Source: Legionella anisa (GTDB lineage Bacteria; Pseudomonadota; Gammaproteobacteria; Legionellales; Legionellaceae). From it: a stretch of 64,000 nt of DNA. The stretch covers positions 418 through 64,417 of the forward strand of contig NZ_LNXS01000049.1 of NCBI RefSeq assembly GCF_001467525.1. The letters are read 5' to 3'. The position numbers were made by a program, and so were the translations under genes. The notes under the pieces are model-generated. The model saw only the letters and a list, made by a program, of their open reading frames with translations, did not search any database and was not told the origin of the DNA. This document shows, piece by piece, positions 34,984 to 44,910 of the stretch (positions within the stretch are counted from its first letter, which is position 1; each line of letters begins with the position of its first letter).

Positions 34984-36261
34984 CTAATTAATTGGATGAT
35001 CTTTATGATCATGATCTTTAATAAAGAAAGCAAGGATAGTAACGAGTAATAATGAAAGTGGTAAAATCGATAAAGCAACCTGATAATCTACTACTGTATA
35101 GATATGCTCTCCCTCTACAATGCCGCTATCACCAAAAGTATCCAGTAACTTGCCAACAAGTGGTTGGAAAATAACACCTCCAAGGGTTACTATCATGTTT
35201 GTTGCTGCAAATACCGTACCTGATAATTGAGCACCACTGCATTCTTTGGCCATAATAAATACGATAATTTCTGTCGCACTAAACACACCATAAAAAAACA
35301 ATAGAACATTCAAGCTAACGTAGGATAGGCCAGGCCAATATAATACGATGCTAATGCAAATCAAGGCTAAAATTGCGCCTAAAACCAAAGGCAACAAACG
35401 TCTTCCGGTATGATCCGATAAATATCCAGCAATAGGAGCACCAACAGCCCAACCCAAAAAAACGGCAGAGACAGTTCTGGCAGCTTCAACTTTAGTCAAA
35501 TTATGGGCTTGCTCCAAATACGTTTTTCCCCACAACTCACCAAATACAGACAATGAAGTATATAAACAGGCTCCGACGAAACCAATGACCCAAACTTCTG
35601 GAGCCATTAACACTTTAAGAACATTTCTAAAGAATTCAGGTAAAGGATGTTTATTTGACTGATGCCCCTCAGGCCCATCACGAACCACGAAAAATATCAA
35701 TACACTCAATCCAGCGCCTACAATGGCGATTAAGAATAATACATACTCCCAACCAATGCTCTCAGACCATTCAGTAATCTTCACTTCACCATAAACAAGC
35801 CCTAACATTCCTAAAGTAGTCATGAGGCCTGCGACTAAAGAAAAATAGCGTCTGGGCAACCAATGTAACGCAAGAGACAATACACCGACAAAAGCAAAGG
35901 AAGAGCCAAAGCCCACTAAAAAGCGCCCCGCCCCCACCAAAAACATGGATGAGGTCAGGCTAAACATCCAGGAGCCAACGGTACAACAGATACAGGCAAA
36001 CGTTAAAAGCCGTCTGGGACCAAACCGATCCATGAGCATTCCTACAGGCATCTGCATCGGGGAGTACGCAAAATAATATAAGGCAGATATTTGGCCAAAA
36101 GTGGTCGCTGAAATATGCCCCAACGCAATGCTCAGTTCAGTCTGTAAAACTCCAGGAATAATACGTAAGATAAACTCATAGCAATAAAAAACAGCCCCAA
36201 CAAAGCATATAAATATGCCAAAAAGCAATTGTTTCCTTGAAACGTTATCATTTAGGCGCAT
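34984..36261 (-). CDS. MFS transporter, Pht-like
   Basis: A 425-aa inner-membrane transporter with about 12 spans. Residues FYCYEFILRIIPGVLQTELS open the first span and periplasmic loop, and DRFGPRRLLTFACICCTVG holds the MFS loop 2-3 motif; SDHTGRRLLPLVLGA is the second-half copy. These features resemble the Legionella Pht family that imports amino acids and nucleosides during growth in host cells. It overlaps the upstream paralogue by 14 bases, so both are expected as a pair. The first half is clearly similar to that paralogue (YEFILRI versus YEYLLRI). Substrate not predictable; a malic enzyme gene is the upstream neighbour. Confidence 0.85.
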   Translation of the reverse strand: MRLNDNVSRKQLLFGIFICFVGAVFYCYEFILRIIPGVLQTELSIALGHISATTFGQISALYYFAYSPMQMPVGMLMDRFGPRRLLTFACICCTVGSWMFSLTSSMFLVGAGRFLVGFGSSFAFVGVLSLALHWLPRRYFSLVAGLMTTLGMLGLVYGEVKITEWSESIGWEYVLFLIAIVGAGLSVLIFFVVRDGPEGHQSNKHPLPEFFRNVLKVLMAPEVWVIGFVGACLYTSLSVFGELWGKTYLEQAHNLTKVEAARTVSAVFLGWAVGAPIAGYLSDHTGRRLLPLVLGAILALICISIVLYWPGLSYVSLNVLLFFYGVFSATEIIVFIMAKECSGAQLSGTVFAATNMIVTLGGVIFQPLVGKLLDTFGDSGIVEGEHIYTVVDYQVALSILPLSLLLVTILAFFIKDHDHKDHPIN

Positions 36262-37546
36262 GAGCGTGAGTTTCCCTTAAAAAGAAAGTTAATAAAGCTG
36301 CAATAAACATACTGATCGGTATAAAAGCCAGAGCGATGCGATAATCAGTCATGTTATATAATCTATTAACATTATCCATAACCAACACTGAAGAAAGAGA
36401 AGCACCACTACGTAAGGAATAACTGAAATCTAATAAATGCCCTACTAAGGGTTGCAGCAACATACCACCGAGCATGACAATCATGTTAGTAAATGCCATA
36501 GCGGTACCAGCTGCTTCACCAGGGCTCAACTCCCTTCCAACAGCAAATACAATCGCTTGTGCACTATAAAATAACCCCAGGAAAAACATGAGTATCTGTA
36601 CATTCGTTTCACTCAAACCAGGGAAATACAGGATAACCAACATGAGTACCGTTGCAACACTAGCACCTATAAACATCGGAAGCTTTCTGCGCGCTATTCT
36701 GTCAGAAAAATAACCCATCAGTGGCGCACCTATAGTAAAGCCTAAGAAAAGTAATGAATTCGCTAAACCCGCACCATGTGCTGATAGACCATGAGCATTT
36801 CTTAAATAGGGAATCCCCCATAATTCAGCAAAAACAGTTGTAGGTAGATAAACCATACAGCCGTACAATCCATTAATCCATATTTGTCTATTACTGATTA
36901 TTATATTTAAATCAATGAGACCTGTTCTAAAATTAGAAACCGTACCGCTTTGTCTGTATCGTCCTTTTTTATCATGAATTCCTAACCATAATACAAAGGT
37001 TAATACGATCCCAAAAAAGGCAGTTATGTTTAAGGTTTTAATCCACCCTATTTGGGTAACAAAGAGCTCTAAAAAATTATCACCTAGCATGGCACCTACT
37101 GTTCCTAATGCTGAAGTAATGCCAGAAACCATAGCAAGCTTATTTTCAGGTAACCAAATTGTAGCAAGCTTTAATACCCCTACAAATGCAAATGCAGAAC
37201 CTAATCCGACTAAAAATCGTCCTGAAGCTGCAACCCAAAAAGAGGTTGTCCCCGTAAATAGAAAAGTTCCAATGACACAAATCATACAAGCAAAAGTTAA
37301 TAATCTACGAGGACCATATCGATCCATCATAATCCCTACAGGTAATTGCATCGGGACATAAGCGTAATAATATATAGATGAAATATGCCCAAAACCCGTG
37401 GCTGATAAATTAAAATGCTCACGCAGAGCAGTTTCCATAACACTAGGCGCTATTCGAAGCAAATATTCATAACTGTAAAACACGGCTCCAAGACCACAAA
37501 TAAGCCATCCAATTAATGCGTAATTTCTCCGGTTTTCAGAAAGCAA
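36248..37546 (-). CDS. MFS transporter, Pht-like
   Basis: A 432-aa, 12-span transporter, paralogue of the gene it overlaps. FYSYEYLLRIAPSVMETALR starts the transport domain, DRYGPRRLLTFACMICVIG is loop 2-3, and SDRIARRKLPMFIGA the second-half copy. I place the start at a TTG because a full AAGGAG lies 5 bases before it; the frame extends ten codons further upstream to another TTG without a ribosome site. The gene lies 161 bases downstream of malic enzyme, same strand. As with its partner, a nutrient-uptake role is inferred from the Pht family. Confidence 0.85.
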   Translation of the reverse strand: MLSENRRNYALIGWLICGLGAVFYSYEYLLRIAPSVMETALREHFNLSATGFGHISSIYYYAYVPMQLPVGIMMDRYGPRRLLTFACMICVIGTFLFTGTTSFWVAASGRFLVGLGSAFAFVGVLKLATIWLPENKLAMVSGITSALGTVGAMLGDNFLELFVTQIGWIKTLNITAFFGIVLTFVLWLGIHDKKGRYRQSGTVSNFRTGLIDLNIIISNRQIWINGLYGCMVYLPTTVFAELWGIPYLRNAHGLSAHGAGLANSLLFLGFTIGAPLMGYFSDRIARRKLPMFIGASVATVLMLVILYFPGLSETNVQILMFFLGLFYSAQAIVFAVGRELSPGEAAGTAMAFTNMIVMLGGMLLQPLVGHLLDFSYSLRSGASLSSVLVMDNVNRLYNMTDYRIALAFIPISMFIAALLTFFLRETHAHAPK

Positions 37547-37707
37547 AGTAATCTCCTTAACTATTTGGTTAAGCAAGGGGGCGCACTGTCATCAATGCAA
37601 CAGTTGAACCCCTTGGCTGTATAATTCACCGATTATCCTGGGCGCACCCCGGCACATCTCATACGGCATACTGCTACACCTTGAGCCCTGTATTCAGGAT
37701 GCTGCTT

Positions 37708-38949
37708 TTATTCTAAATTACTACTTACTTGATTTGCGCCGCTCGCTATTGCAGCCTGAGCTACAGCAGCAGGAACTCGTTCTCTTAAACGAGGATCTAT
37801 AGGCTTGGGAATAATATAGTTAGGACCAAAATCCCAATATGTAACGCCTGGGTAATTATCCTTCACTACCTGAGGAACGGGCTCATGCACCAGTTGACGA
37901 ATTGCCTCAACTGCAGCAATTTGCATTGATTGATTAATACACTTTGCGCGTACATCCAACGCACCACGAAAAATATAAGGAAAACATAACACATTATTGA
38001 CTTGATTCGGATAGTCGCTACGTCCAGTAGCAATGACCAAATCATCGCGTACTTGAAAAGCCAATTCAGGCCTAATTTCGGGATCAGGGTTTGACAAGGC
38101 AAAAATAACAGGTCTAGGTGCCATTAATTTCAATAAATCGGCATCTAATAAATTGGGCTTGGCAACCCCAATAAAAACATCAGCATCAACGAGTGCATCT
38201 GCTAAAGTCCTACATTCAGTAGTCCGCGCAAAAGCAAATTTATAAGCATTTAAATCAGCTCTTCCAGAATGAATAACACCTTTGGTATCCAAAAGGAACA
38301 TATTTTCTTTGTGAGCACCCAAAGCCACAAGCAATCGCATAGAGGCAATTCCTGCCGCTCCTGCTCCAATACACACAATTTTTGCTTCAGATAGCTTTTT
38401 TTGTTGTAGCTCAAGGGCATTAAGCAAAGCTGCCGCAACAACTATTGCAGTACCATGCTGATCATCATGAAATACTGGAATGTTCAATTGCTCCATTAAA
38501 GCCTGCTCAATTTCAAAACACTCTGGCGCCTTAAGATCCTCCAGATTAATCCCCCCAAAAGTGGGAGCAATCCGTTTTGCTGTAGAAATGAAAGCTTGCG
38601 AATCGTGAGCATCAATTTCTATGTCAAATACATCAATGCCAGCAAAACGCTTAAATAAAACTGCCTTACCTTCCATTACTGGCTTACTGGCAAGAGGTCC
38701 AAGATCCCCCAAACCCAATACTGCAGTGCCATTAGTCATAACAGCGACTAAATTTCCTTTATTCGTGTAACGATAAGCATCTTCAGGGTTTTCTGCTATT
38801 GCAAGCACAGGAGCAGCAACACCAGGTGTATAAGCCAGCGACAAATCACTCTGAGAGTCAGTTGATTTGGTAACATGGACACCGAGTTTTCCAGGAGTTG
38901 GAAACTCGTGATAATCTAATGCACATTGCTTTAAAACTTCATTATCCAA
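37708..38949 (-). CDS. Malic enzyme, short type without phosphotransacetylase domain
   Basis: A 413-aa oxidative decarboxylase turning malate into pyruvate with NAD(P)+. Motifs: [11 protein letters not shown] with the catalytic Tyr, [21 protein letters not shown] with the catalytic Lys, [16 protein letters not shown] with metal-binding Asp residues, and the cofactor loop [13 protein letters not shown]. MaeB-type enzymes of enterobacteria carry an added C-terminal domain of about 320 residues that is absent here. The start is TTG, since no in-frame ATG precedes the conserved region. It feeds pyruvate and reducing power, useful to an organism that lives on amino acids. Confidence 0.92.
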   Translation of the reverse strand: MDNEVLKQCALDYHEFPTPGKLGVHVTKSTDSQSDLSLAYTPGVAAPVLAIAENPEDAYRYTNKGNLVAVMTNGTAVLGLGDLGPLASKPVMEGKAVLFKRFAGIDVFDIEIDAHDSQAFISTAKRIAPTFGGINLEDLKAPECFEIEQALMEQLNIPVFHDDQHGTAIVVAAALLNALELQQKKLSEAKIVCIGAGAAGIASMRLLVALGAHKENMFLLDTKGVIHSGRADLNAYKFAFARTTECRTLADALVDADVFIGVAKPNLLDADLLKLMAPRPVIFALSNPDPEIRPELAFQVRDDLVIATGRSDYPNQVNNVLCFPYIFRGALDVRAKCINQSMQIAAVEAIRQLVHEPVPQVVKDNYPGVTYWDFGPNYIIPKPIDPRLRERVPAAVAQAAIASGANQVSSNLE

Positions 38950-39202
38950 AGTACTTACTCTCTTTCACGTGAAATAAAACTTAAGTAAGGTTTAAAATCC
39001 TACTATTCATTGCCAATTCATTCTTATCCAAAGTACCTACCACAGGCACACAAACATCTGGCTACACACTCTTAACGTTACTAAGAGAAACAGCCATGAA
39101 ATGATGGGATTGGGACAAGAATTGGACGTCAAGAACCTACAAGTACCGCAAATTAGCATTGCAGGAACAATCTGTCAATAAATTACACTTCGAGTGAAGT
39201 AT

Positions 39203-39230
39203 AATAAAAAGGCGCAAAGATAACGCGCCT
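39203..39230 (-). terminator. Intrinsic terminator of rpmE
   Basis: Stem AGGCGC/GCGCCT with a 9-base loop directly after the rpmE stop codon, followed on the minus strand by TTTTTATTAT. Confidence 0.75.
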
Positions 39231-39464
39231 CTATTTCTTTTCTTCTTTAGCAGCTTGAGTAGAACGCTGGCTATAACGATCGCGGAACTTCTGAACTCGA
39301 CCGCCAGTATCCACCAATTTTTGCTTACCAGTATAAAAAGGATGACATTGTGAGCATACTTCAATGTTCAAATCTTTACATAATGTTGAACGGGTTTCAA
39401 ATACCTCGCCACAGCTGCATGTTACCTTAACTACTTTATAATCTGGATGAATTGATGCCTTCAT
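39231..39464 (-). CDS. rpmE: 50S ribosomal protein L31, zinc-binding form
   Basis: A 77-aa ribosomal protein. The zinc ligands are kept: CSC in [13 protein letters not shown] and CSQC in [14 protein letters not shown], so this is the zinc-containing (C+) paralogue rather than the zinc-free form. The start [10 protein letters not shown] is standard. The C terminus has an extra lysine/glutamate-rich tail of about eight residues. It has its own terminator and appears monocistronic. Confidence 0.96.
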   Translation of the reverse strand: MKASIHPDYKVVKVTCSCGEVFETRSTLCKDLNIEVCSQCHPFYTGKQKLVDTGGRVQKFRDRYSQRSTQAAKEEKK

Positions 39465-39824
39465 AATACTACTCTCTTAGTTTTAAATGAGTATCGCCAC
39501 CTGAACCCAACGCCAAGCACCATACTCGATACAAATGACGCAAAACAATAGCAGAAAAATTTCTGTAAATCAATTTTTATCAAAAACTGCTCATCTTCCA
39601 TTCTTTGTTTCAAAGAACGACTTACGATCAAATGAATCCATAATTAATGATAGCACTAAGAGGATGAATTACCCTAACACACGTCACAAAACGTGATTAT
39701 CTTCTAATCTCTTATGCCCTCAATTATTTTTTGCATACAAATGAATATATTTTTATCAATTTGCAACAAATTAACAATGATTGGTCTACGCTTATAAAAG
39801 CAAATCCATTTAACAGGAGTTAAA
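39465..39824. other. 360-base divergent promoter region between rpmE and dps
   Basis: No gene is seen. The left part should hold the rpmE promoter. An ACGT-cacaaa-ACGT interrupted palindrome lies near 39680-39693 and could bind a regulator, but I cannot name one. The right end holds a candidate dps promoter listed separately. Confidence 0.5.
39771..39798 (+). promoter_or_regulatory. Candidate sigma-70-type promoter of dps
   Basis: TTAACA, 16 bases, then TATAAA, each one mismatch from consensus, with the dps ATG 26 bases further on. Starvation control by RpoS is common for dps but is not shown by this sequence. Confidence 0.4.
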
Positions 39825-40322
39825 ATGAAAAAACTAGCACTTTATAGGCTTGAAACACCGAATGACCTTGATATAAAAGATCGTCGTAAAATCGCCGAGG
39901 CGGTTAACCCACTCTTAGCTGATACATTTGCGTTATACGTTAAAACCAAGAATTTCCATTGGCATATGACGGGCCCCCATTATCGTGATTATCATCTTTT
40001 ATTAGATGAACAAAGCGACCAAATTTTTGCAATGATTGATGTTTTAGCAGAGCGTGTGCGCAAACTTGGAGAAAAAACAATCCATTCTATTGGCCAGATC
40101 AAAGAATTGCAAACACTTAAAGATGTTAATGAAACCTTATCAGCAGATGATATGCTGAATCATCTTCTGGAAGATAATAAGAGTTTTTTAAAAAATATGA
40201 GAAAAGTTCATGAAGTGTGCAGCAAGAGAGATGATTTTGCCACTACCAGTCTCTTGGAAGTTTATATTGATGAAACAGAACGACGAATTTGGTTTTTATT
40301 TGAAACATTACAAAATAAATAA
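39825..40322 (+). CDS. dps: Dps-family ferritin-like DNA-protection protein
   Basis: A 165-aa four-helix-bundle protein that would form a 12-subunit shell, oxidise and store iron, and protect DNA. The ferroxidase ligands lie in KTKNFHWHMTGPHYRDYHLLLDEQSDQIFAMIDVLAERV (shown here only as landmarks: the His of NFHWH, Asp of YRDYH region and Glu of LLLDEQ), the diagnostic Dps helices. The N-terminal tail is lysine-poor after the first residues, so direct DNA binding is uncertain. AGGAG lies 5 bases before the ATG. It is convergent with the exonuclease gene, sharing a two-way terminator. Confidence 0.92.
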   Translation: MKKLALYRLETPNDLDIKDRRKIAEAVNPLLADTFALYVKTKNFHWHMTGPHYRDYHLLLDEQSDQIFAMIDVLAERVRKLGEKTIHSIGQIKELQTLKDVNETLSADDMLNHLLEDNKSFLKNMRKVHEVCSKRDDFATTSLLEVYIDETERRIWFLFETLQNK

Positions 40323-40342
40323 AAATGAATTATCAAACGAGC

Positions 40343-40410
40343 GTGCAGAAGCGGAGTAGAAAAAATCTAAGCTAATCTATTTTTTCTTCAGACTCCGCTC
40401 GCTTCCGCAC
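40343..40410. terminator. Two-way terminator between dps and xthA2
   Basis: A long inverted repeat with arms GTGCAGAAGCGGAGT-AGAAAAAAT and ATTTTTTCTTCAGACTCCGC-...-GCAC. The A/T runs next to the loop and its place between convergent stop codons fit termination in both directions. Confidence 0.55.
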
Positions 40411-40411
40411 A

Positions 40412-41194
40412 CTATGAATTTACATTAAAATCCAGTTCGACCCAAACAGGCGCATGATCAGAAGGTCGTTCTACTTTACGCGGTTCTTTATCAATAACTG
40501 ATTGCTTGCATAATCCATTAAGTGCTTTACTCAACAAAATATGATCTATACGCAAACCTCGATTGCGTCTGAAAGCACCCGCCCGATAATCCCACCAACT
40601 AAATACCTGCTCATCCTGCATAAAATTTCTAAAACTGTCATGCAATCCAAGTTGTAATAATTGAGTAAACGCTTCTCGTTCAGCGGGACTTACTAATACA
40701 GAACCGACCCATTCAGCCGGGTCATGAACATCCCGATCTTCGGGAGCGATATTAAAATCACCTACTACAGCCACATTAGGAAAAACACTCATTTGTAATT
40801 GAATAAATGCTGTAACTTTTTGCAACCAATTCAGCTTGTATTGATATTTATCCGAAGTGAGCTCCGAACCATTGGGAACATATAAATTGATCAAGCGAAT
40901 ACCGGCAACAGTCACAACCAAAATGCGCCGCTGAGGATCATTAAAGTCAGGGATATCTGTGAGCACATCAGAAAAAGGATATCGACTGATTACTGCCACA
41001 CCGTTGTAAGTCTTCTGTCCTGAAAATGCAACATAGTAGCCTTTCTCAGTAAACGCGGTCACAGGAAAATTTTCATTAAGCAACTTCGTTTCCTGTATGG
41101 CAAGAACATCCATCCGCGTCGAATCAAACCATTCTAATACTTGCTCCAGTCTTATTTTCAATGAATTCACATTCCAGCTTGCTAATTTAAGCAC
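40412..41194 (-). CDS. xthA: Exodeoxyribonuclease III, second copy
   Basis: A 260-aa AP endonuclease/3'-exonuclease for base excision repair. Catalytic residues are conserved: NVNSLKIRL at the N terminus (Asn), AIQETKL (Glu), GDFNIAPED (Asp/Asn), and SDHAPVWVEL (Asp-His) at the end. I set the start at a GTG with a full AAGGAG six bases before it, which lies inside the last codons of the upstream paralogue and gives the standard N terminus; the longer frame adds 19 residues that do not fit the family. The 8-base overlap couples it with the other xthA gene. Confidence 0.9.
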   Translation of the reverse strand: MLKLASWNVNSLKIRLEQVLEWFDSTRMDVLAIQETKLLNENFPVTAFTEKGYYVAFSGQKTYNGVAVISRYPFSDVLTDIPDFNDPQRRILVVTVAGIRLINLYVPNGSELTSDKYQYKLNWLQKVTAFIQLQMSVFPNVAVVGDFNIAPEDRDVHDPAEWVGSVLVSPAEREAFTQLLQLGLHDSFRNFMQDEQVFSWWDYRAGAFRRNRGLRIDHILLSKALNGLCKQSVIDKEPRKVERPSDHAPVWVELDFNVNS

Positions 41195-41969
41195 ACCAGT
41201 CTCCTTTATATTCAATGAGTAAAGGAGCATGATCAGACAAGCGTGCTTCACGAAATATACGACTGCCGACTACATCCCCAGTAAGACCAGGAGTTACTAC
41301 CTGATAATCAATTCTCCATCCTACATTTTTTTCCCATGCACGTCCTCTAAAAGACCACCAGGTATATTGGTCTTCTTCTTGATTATGCACTCGAAATGCA
41401 TCAATAAAACCCATAGTTCCAAACAACTCATCCATCCATGCGCGTTCTTCAGGTAAAAATCCTGAATTCTTCTGATTACCACGCCAATTTTTCAAATCGA
41501 TTTTTTTATGAGCAATATTATAATCCCCACACAAAATTAACTCTCGTCCCTCATTTTTTAATCGCATTAAATGTTCGGCAAACTGTTCGAGAAAATTGTA
41601 CTTCACCATCTGGCGTTCATCGCCACTAGTCCCTGACGGTAAATAAAGGGAGATAATACTGAATTTAGGATAATCAAATTGAATATAACGTCCTTCATTA
41701 TCACAATAATCAAAGCCCATACCTTTCACGATACGACTTGGTTTGTGACGGGCATAAATTGCCACTCCGCTGTATCCTTTCTTTTGAGCTGAATAATACT
41801 CACAAAAATAATCACGAGGATAATACAGCTCTTCCGGAATTAACTGCTCAGGTTGGGCCTTCGTTTCTTGGATACAAACAAAATCAGCATCTTGCAGTGC
41901 AAGCCACTCGTAAAATCCATTACGGGCTGCTGAGCGTATACCATTGGCATTAAAACTAATTACTTTCAT
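41187..41969 (-). CDS. xthA: Exodeoxyribonuclease III, first copy
   Basis: A 260-aa paralogue of the following gene. It keeps the metal and catalytic residues: SFNANGIRSA, CIQETKAQ (Glu), GDYNIAHKKIDL (Asp, Asn) and SDHAPLLIEY (Asp-His). The N-terminal type (NANGIRSAARNGF) is the ExoA/XthA branch common in beta- and gammaproteobacteria, different from the NVNSLKIR branch of its neighbour, so this pair is not a recent duplication. The ATG three codons inside the longest frame is preferred. Both copies are expected to remove abasic sites; a division of labour is not known. Confidence 0.9.
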   Translation of the reverse strand: MKVISFNANGIRSAARNGFYEWLALQDADFVCIQETKAQPEQLIPEELYYPRDYFCEYYSAQKKGYSGVAIYARHKPSRIVKGMGFDYCDNEGRYIQFDYPKFSIISLYLPSGTSGDERQMVKYNFLEQFAEHLMRLKNEGRELILCGDYNIAHKKIDLKNWRGNQKNSGFLPEERAWMDELFGTMGFIDAFRVHNQEEDQYTWWSFRGRAWEKNVGWRIDYQVVTPGLTGDVVGSRIFREARLSDHAPLLIEYKGDWCA

Positions 41970-42070
41970 TTTTTTCACTCAATTTTATTATAGTCTGGAT
42001 GAATGTGAACTTTGGAAATCACGGCACGTATTCAGGCATTTCGCCTCGGGACCAGGCTCAAATAAATCAC

Positions 42071-42688
<618 letters not shown>

Positions 42689-42768
42689 TTATCTTAAACC
42701 TAAAAAAAGTAATGAATTCTACCAAGCAAGCTAAGGTGGCCGCTACGAACTCAACTGCTTCTTTTCGG

Positions 42769-43263
42769 TTAAAATTTAAAATCATACTTTAATTGGTCTT
42801 CCAATTTTTTTTCAATAAATTTAATTCGTTGATACAAAGATCCTCCTTTTTCAGGTTTTAGTGTCTTCAAATCAGAAACAATATCATCAGCAGAGTCATA
42901 ATAATTCTTAAGGGAGATATTCGCGATAATTTTACTTACTGCCCTGATATGATGTCTATTCCAATGTCCTGAAATCATTCGCCCGATAAACGAACCGAAA
43001 AAACAATCTTCTTTGGTATAATCTATAAGCAACGCTTTGATTCTTCTGTGATTGGAATCCCCTTTGATTTTACTCCAAATCTTTGCATAAGCATCTGGGA
43101 AATCTAAAGTAGGTTTTGAATGATTAAAAAAGGAATATAATTTTACATCAACACGCGAAAAAGAAGAATGAGAATCATAAGTTACTGTATCATTTACTCC
43201 CTTCTCTATAAGGTCAAGATCCGCACTGATCATTGTAGCAATAGAACTCGAATTATGTGACAT
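42769..43263 (-). CDS. Unrecognised Legionella-type protein
   Basis: A 164-aa helical protein without signal peptide or membrane segment. The most striking part is LLIDYTKEDCFFGSFIGRMISGHWNRHHIRAVSKIIA (residues 77-113; key residues Gly-His-Trp-Asn-Arg-His-His). I have an impression that this Y-T-K...GHWNRHH pattern recurs in Legionella effectors and small proteins (a DUF5617-like domain), but cannot confirm it. GGAGGAG precedes the ATG, so it is well translated. It lies between wrbA and a repeat cluster. An effector or a decoy of one is possible. Confidence 0.6.
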   Translation of the reverse strand: MSHNSSSIATMISADLDLIEKGVNDTVTYDSHSSFSRVDVKLYSFFNHSKPTLDFPDAYAKIWSKIKGDSNHRRIKALLIDYTKEDCFFGSFIGRMISGHWNRHHIRAVSKIIANISLKNYYDSADDIVSDLKTLKPEKGGSLYQRIKFIEKKLEDQLKYDFKF

Positions 43264-43388
43264 TTTTTTCTCCTCCGTGAGAACATCTGTTCTTATGACC
43301 TACAGTTTAATCACATACCAAAATTCCAATTGAATCAAGCCCCCATCAAAAACTGAACAAGAGAAGACAAATTATCATAGGGTCTGCT

Positions 43389-43443
43389 TAAATTTCGCTA
43401 GCTTGGTCAAAATGCTGATTGTCGAGTACTGAAACGCAGAAAT
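43389..43443. repeat. REP-like element, family B, degraded half copy
   Basis: AAATTTCGCTAGCTTGGTCA followed by GATTGTCGAGTACTGAAACG matches the left half of the family B copies with several changes. The right half is missing; a family A copy starts where it ends, suggesting insertion into it. Confidence 0.55.
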
Positions 43444-43444
43444 C

Positions 43445-43530
43445 GTAGCCTGGGTGCAACGCAGCGGAACCCAGGATTTATGTCGATTGGACTCTTAACC
43501 CTGGGTTCCGCTGCGCTGCACCCAGGCTGC
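43445..43530. repeat. REP-like hairpin, family A, copy 5
   Basis: GTAGCCTGGGTGCAACGCAG at the left and GCTGCACCCAGGCTGC at the right, stem interrupted by a 30-base loop. Directly after the hslU stop codon, where it could act as the end of the hslVU transcript. Confidence 0.85.
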
Positions 43531-43536
43531 TTTAGT

Positions 43537-44910
43537 TTAAAGAATATAGCGAGCTAAATCTTCATCCGCTACGAGCTGTCCGAGATTCTTCTCAACATAT
43601 GCTTTATCAACATGAACAGACTCGCCTGATTTATCTGTTGCTTCAAATGAAACAACTTCCAATAATCGCTCCATAACAGTATAAAGTCTACGTGCACCAA
43701 TATTTTCTGTACGCTCATTCACTTGCCATGCTACTTCGGCAATACGTCGAATTCCTGTTTCATCAAAAGTTAACGTTAGACCTTCGGTAGCCATTAACGC
43801 ACTGTACTGCAGTGTCAATGATGCTGTAGGTTCAGTAAGAATACGTACAAAATCATCAACAGAAAGAGCAGATAACTCAACACGTATTGGCAATCTACCT
43901 TGCAATTCTGCAATCAGATCAGACGGCTTAGCTACATGGAATGCTCCGGATGCAATAAATAAAATATGATCTGAACGAATCATGCCGTATTTGGTAGTCA
44001 CCGTTGTTCCTTCCACTAAAGGCAATAAATCTCTTTGTACGCCTTCACGAGAAACATCTCCGCCTCCTCCATTTTCAGCACGTCGTGCCACTTTATCCAA
44101 CTCATCAATAAAGACAATACCATTTTGCTCCACATTCTCTATGGCACGAGTCTTAATGTCATCTTCGTTAATTAGTCTCGCAGCTTCCTCTTCACGTAAA
44201 ATTTGCATGGCCTTGCCAATAGTCATTTTACGGGTTTTCGTTCGATGAGTGCCCACTTGTTGAAACATTGACTGTAATTGGCTTGTCATTTCTTCCATGC
44301 CTGGGGGAGCCATAATTTCGATGCCTATTGGTGTTGCTGAAACCTCTATTTCAATTTCATTCTCATCGAGAATGCCCTCACGCAATTGCTTACGAAAGAC
44401 TTGCCTGGCTGTACTGTCCTTTTCACTTGGTGTTAAGCTGCCCCGTGCAGGAGGAAGTAATACATCAAGAATACGCTCTTCAGCTGCGTCTTCAGCCAAA
44501 TGTTCTACCTTCTTCATGGCAAATTCACGTTCTTGTTTTACTGCAATATCCGCTAAATCACGAAGAATAGAGTCCACATCCCGTCCGACATATCCTACTT
44601 CGGTAAACTTTGTTGCTTCTACTTTGATAAATGGAGCACGAGCCAATTTAGCTAAACGCCGAGCAATCTCTGTTTTACCAACACCAGTTGGCCCAATCAT
44701 GAGAATATTTTTGGGCATAATTTCATTGCGTAAAGCAGGATCTTTAATGTTCATGCGCCGCCAACGATTACGTAATGCAATTGCCACCGCTCTTTTCGCA
44801 TCATCCTGGCCAATAATATACTTATCCAATTCTTGGACAATTTCACGAGGAGTCATCACCTCTCGGATAATCTCACGAGGAGTCATCGCCTTATTGTTAT
44901 TTGTTGCCAT
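43537..44910 (-). CDS. hslU: ATP-dependent protease ATPase subunit HslU
   Basis: A 457-aa AAA+ unfoldase that feeds proteins to HslV in the cytoplasm. Walker A is GPTGVGKT, Walker B is FIDELDKV, and the sensor/arginine-finger region and C-terminal tail ending DLARYIL (which docks on HslV) are present. GYVGRD is the pore loop. The N terminus is unusual: after MATNNNKA the segment [10 protein letters not shown] is repeated as [10 protein letters not shown], a 30-base in-frame tandem duplication (25 of 30 bases equal). The normal protein would start at the second unit, where a GAGAGG also stands 2 bases before the ATG. The annotated ATG overlaps hslV by 14 bases. Confidence 0.95.
   Translation of the reverse strand: MATNNNKAMTPREIIREVMTPREIVQELDKYIIGQDDAKRAVAIALRNRWRRMNIKDPALRNEIMPKNILMIGPTGVGKTEIARRLAKLARAPFIKVEATKFTEVGYVGRDVDSILRDLADIAVKQEREFAMKKVEHLAEDAAEERILDVLLPPARGSLTPSEKDSTARQVFRKQLREGILDENEIEIEVSATPIGIEIMAPPGMEEMTSQLQSMFQQVGTHRTKTRKMTIGKAMQILREEEAARLINEDDIKTRAIENVEQNGIVFIDELDKVARRAENGGGGDVSREGVQRDLLPLVEGTTVTTKYGMIRSDHILFIASGAFHVAKPSDLIAELQGRLPIRVELSALSVDDFVRILTEPTASLTLQYSALMATEGLTLTFDETGIRRIAEVAWQVNERTENIGARRLYTVMERLLEVVSFEATDKSGESVHVDKAYVEKNLGQLVADEDLARYIL

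Noticed and set aside
36248..37576. Longer start of the second Pht-like gene
   Set aside because: The upstream TTG has no ribosome site, whereas the TTG at 37546 has a full AAGGAG at the right distance.
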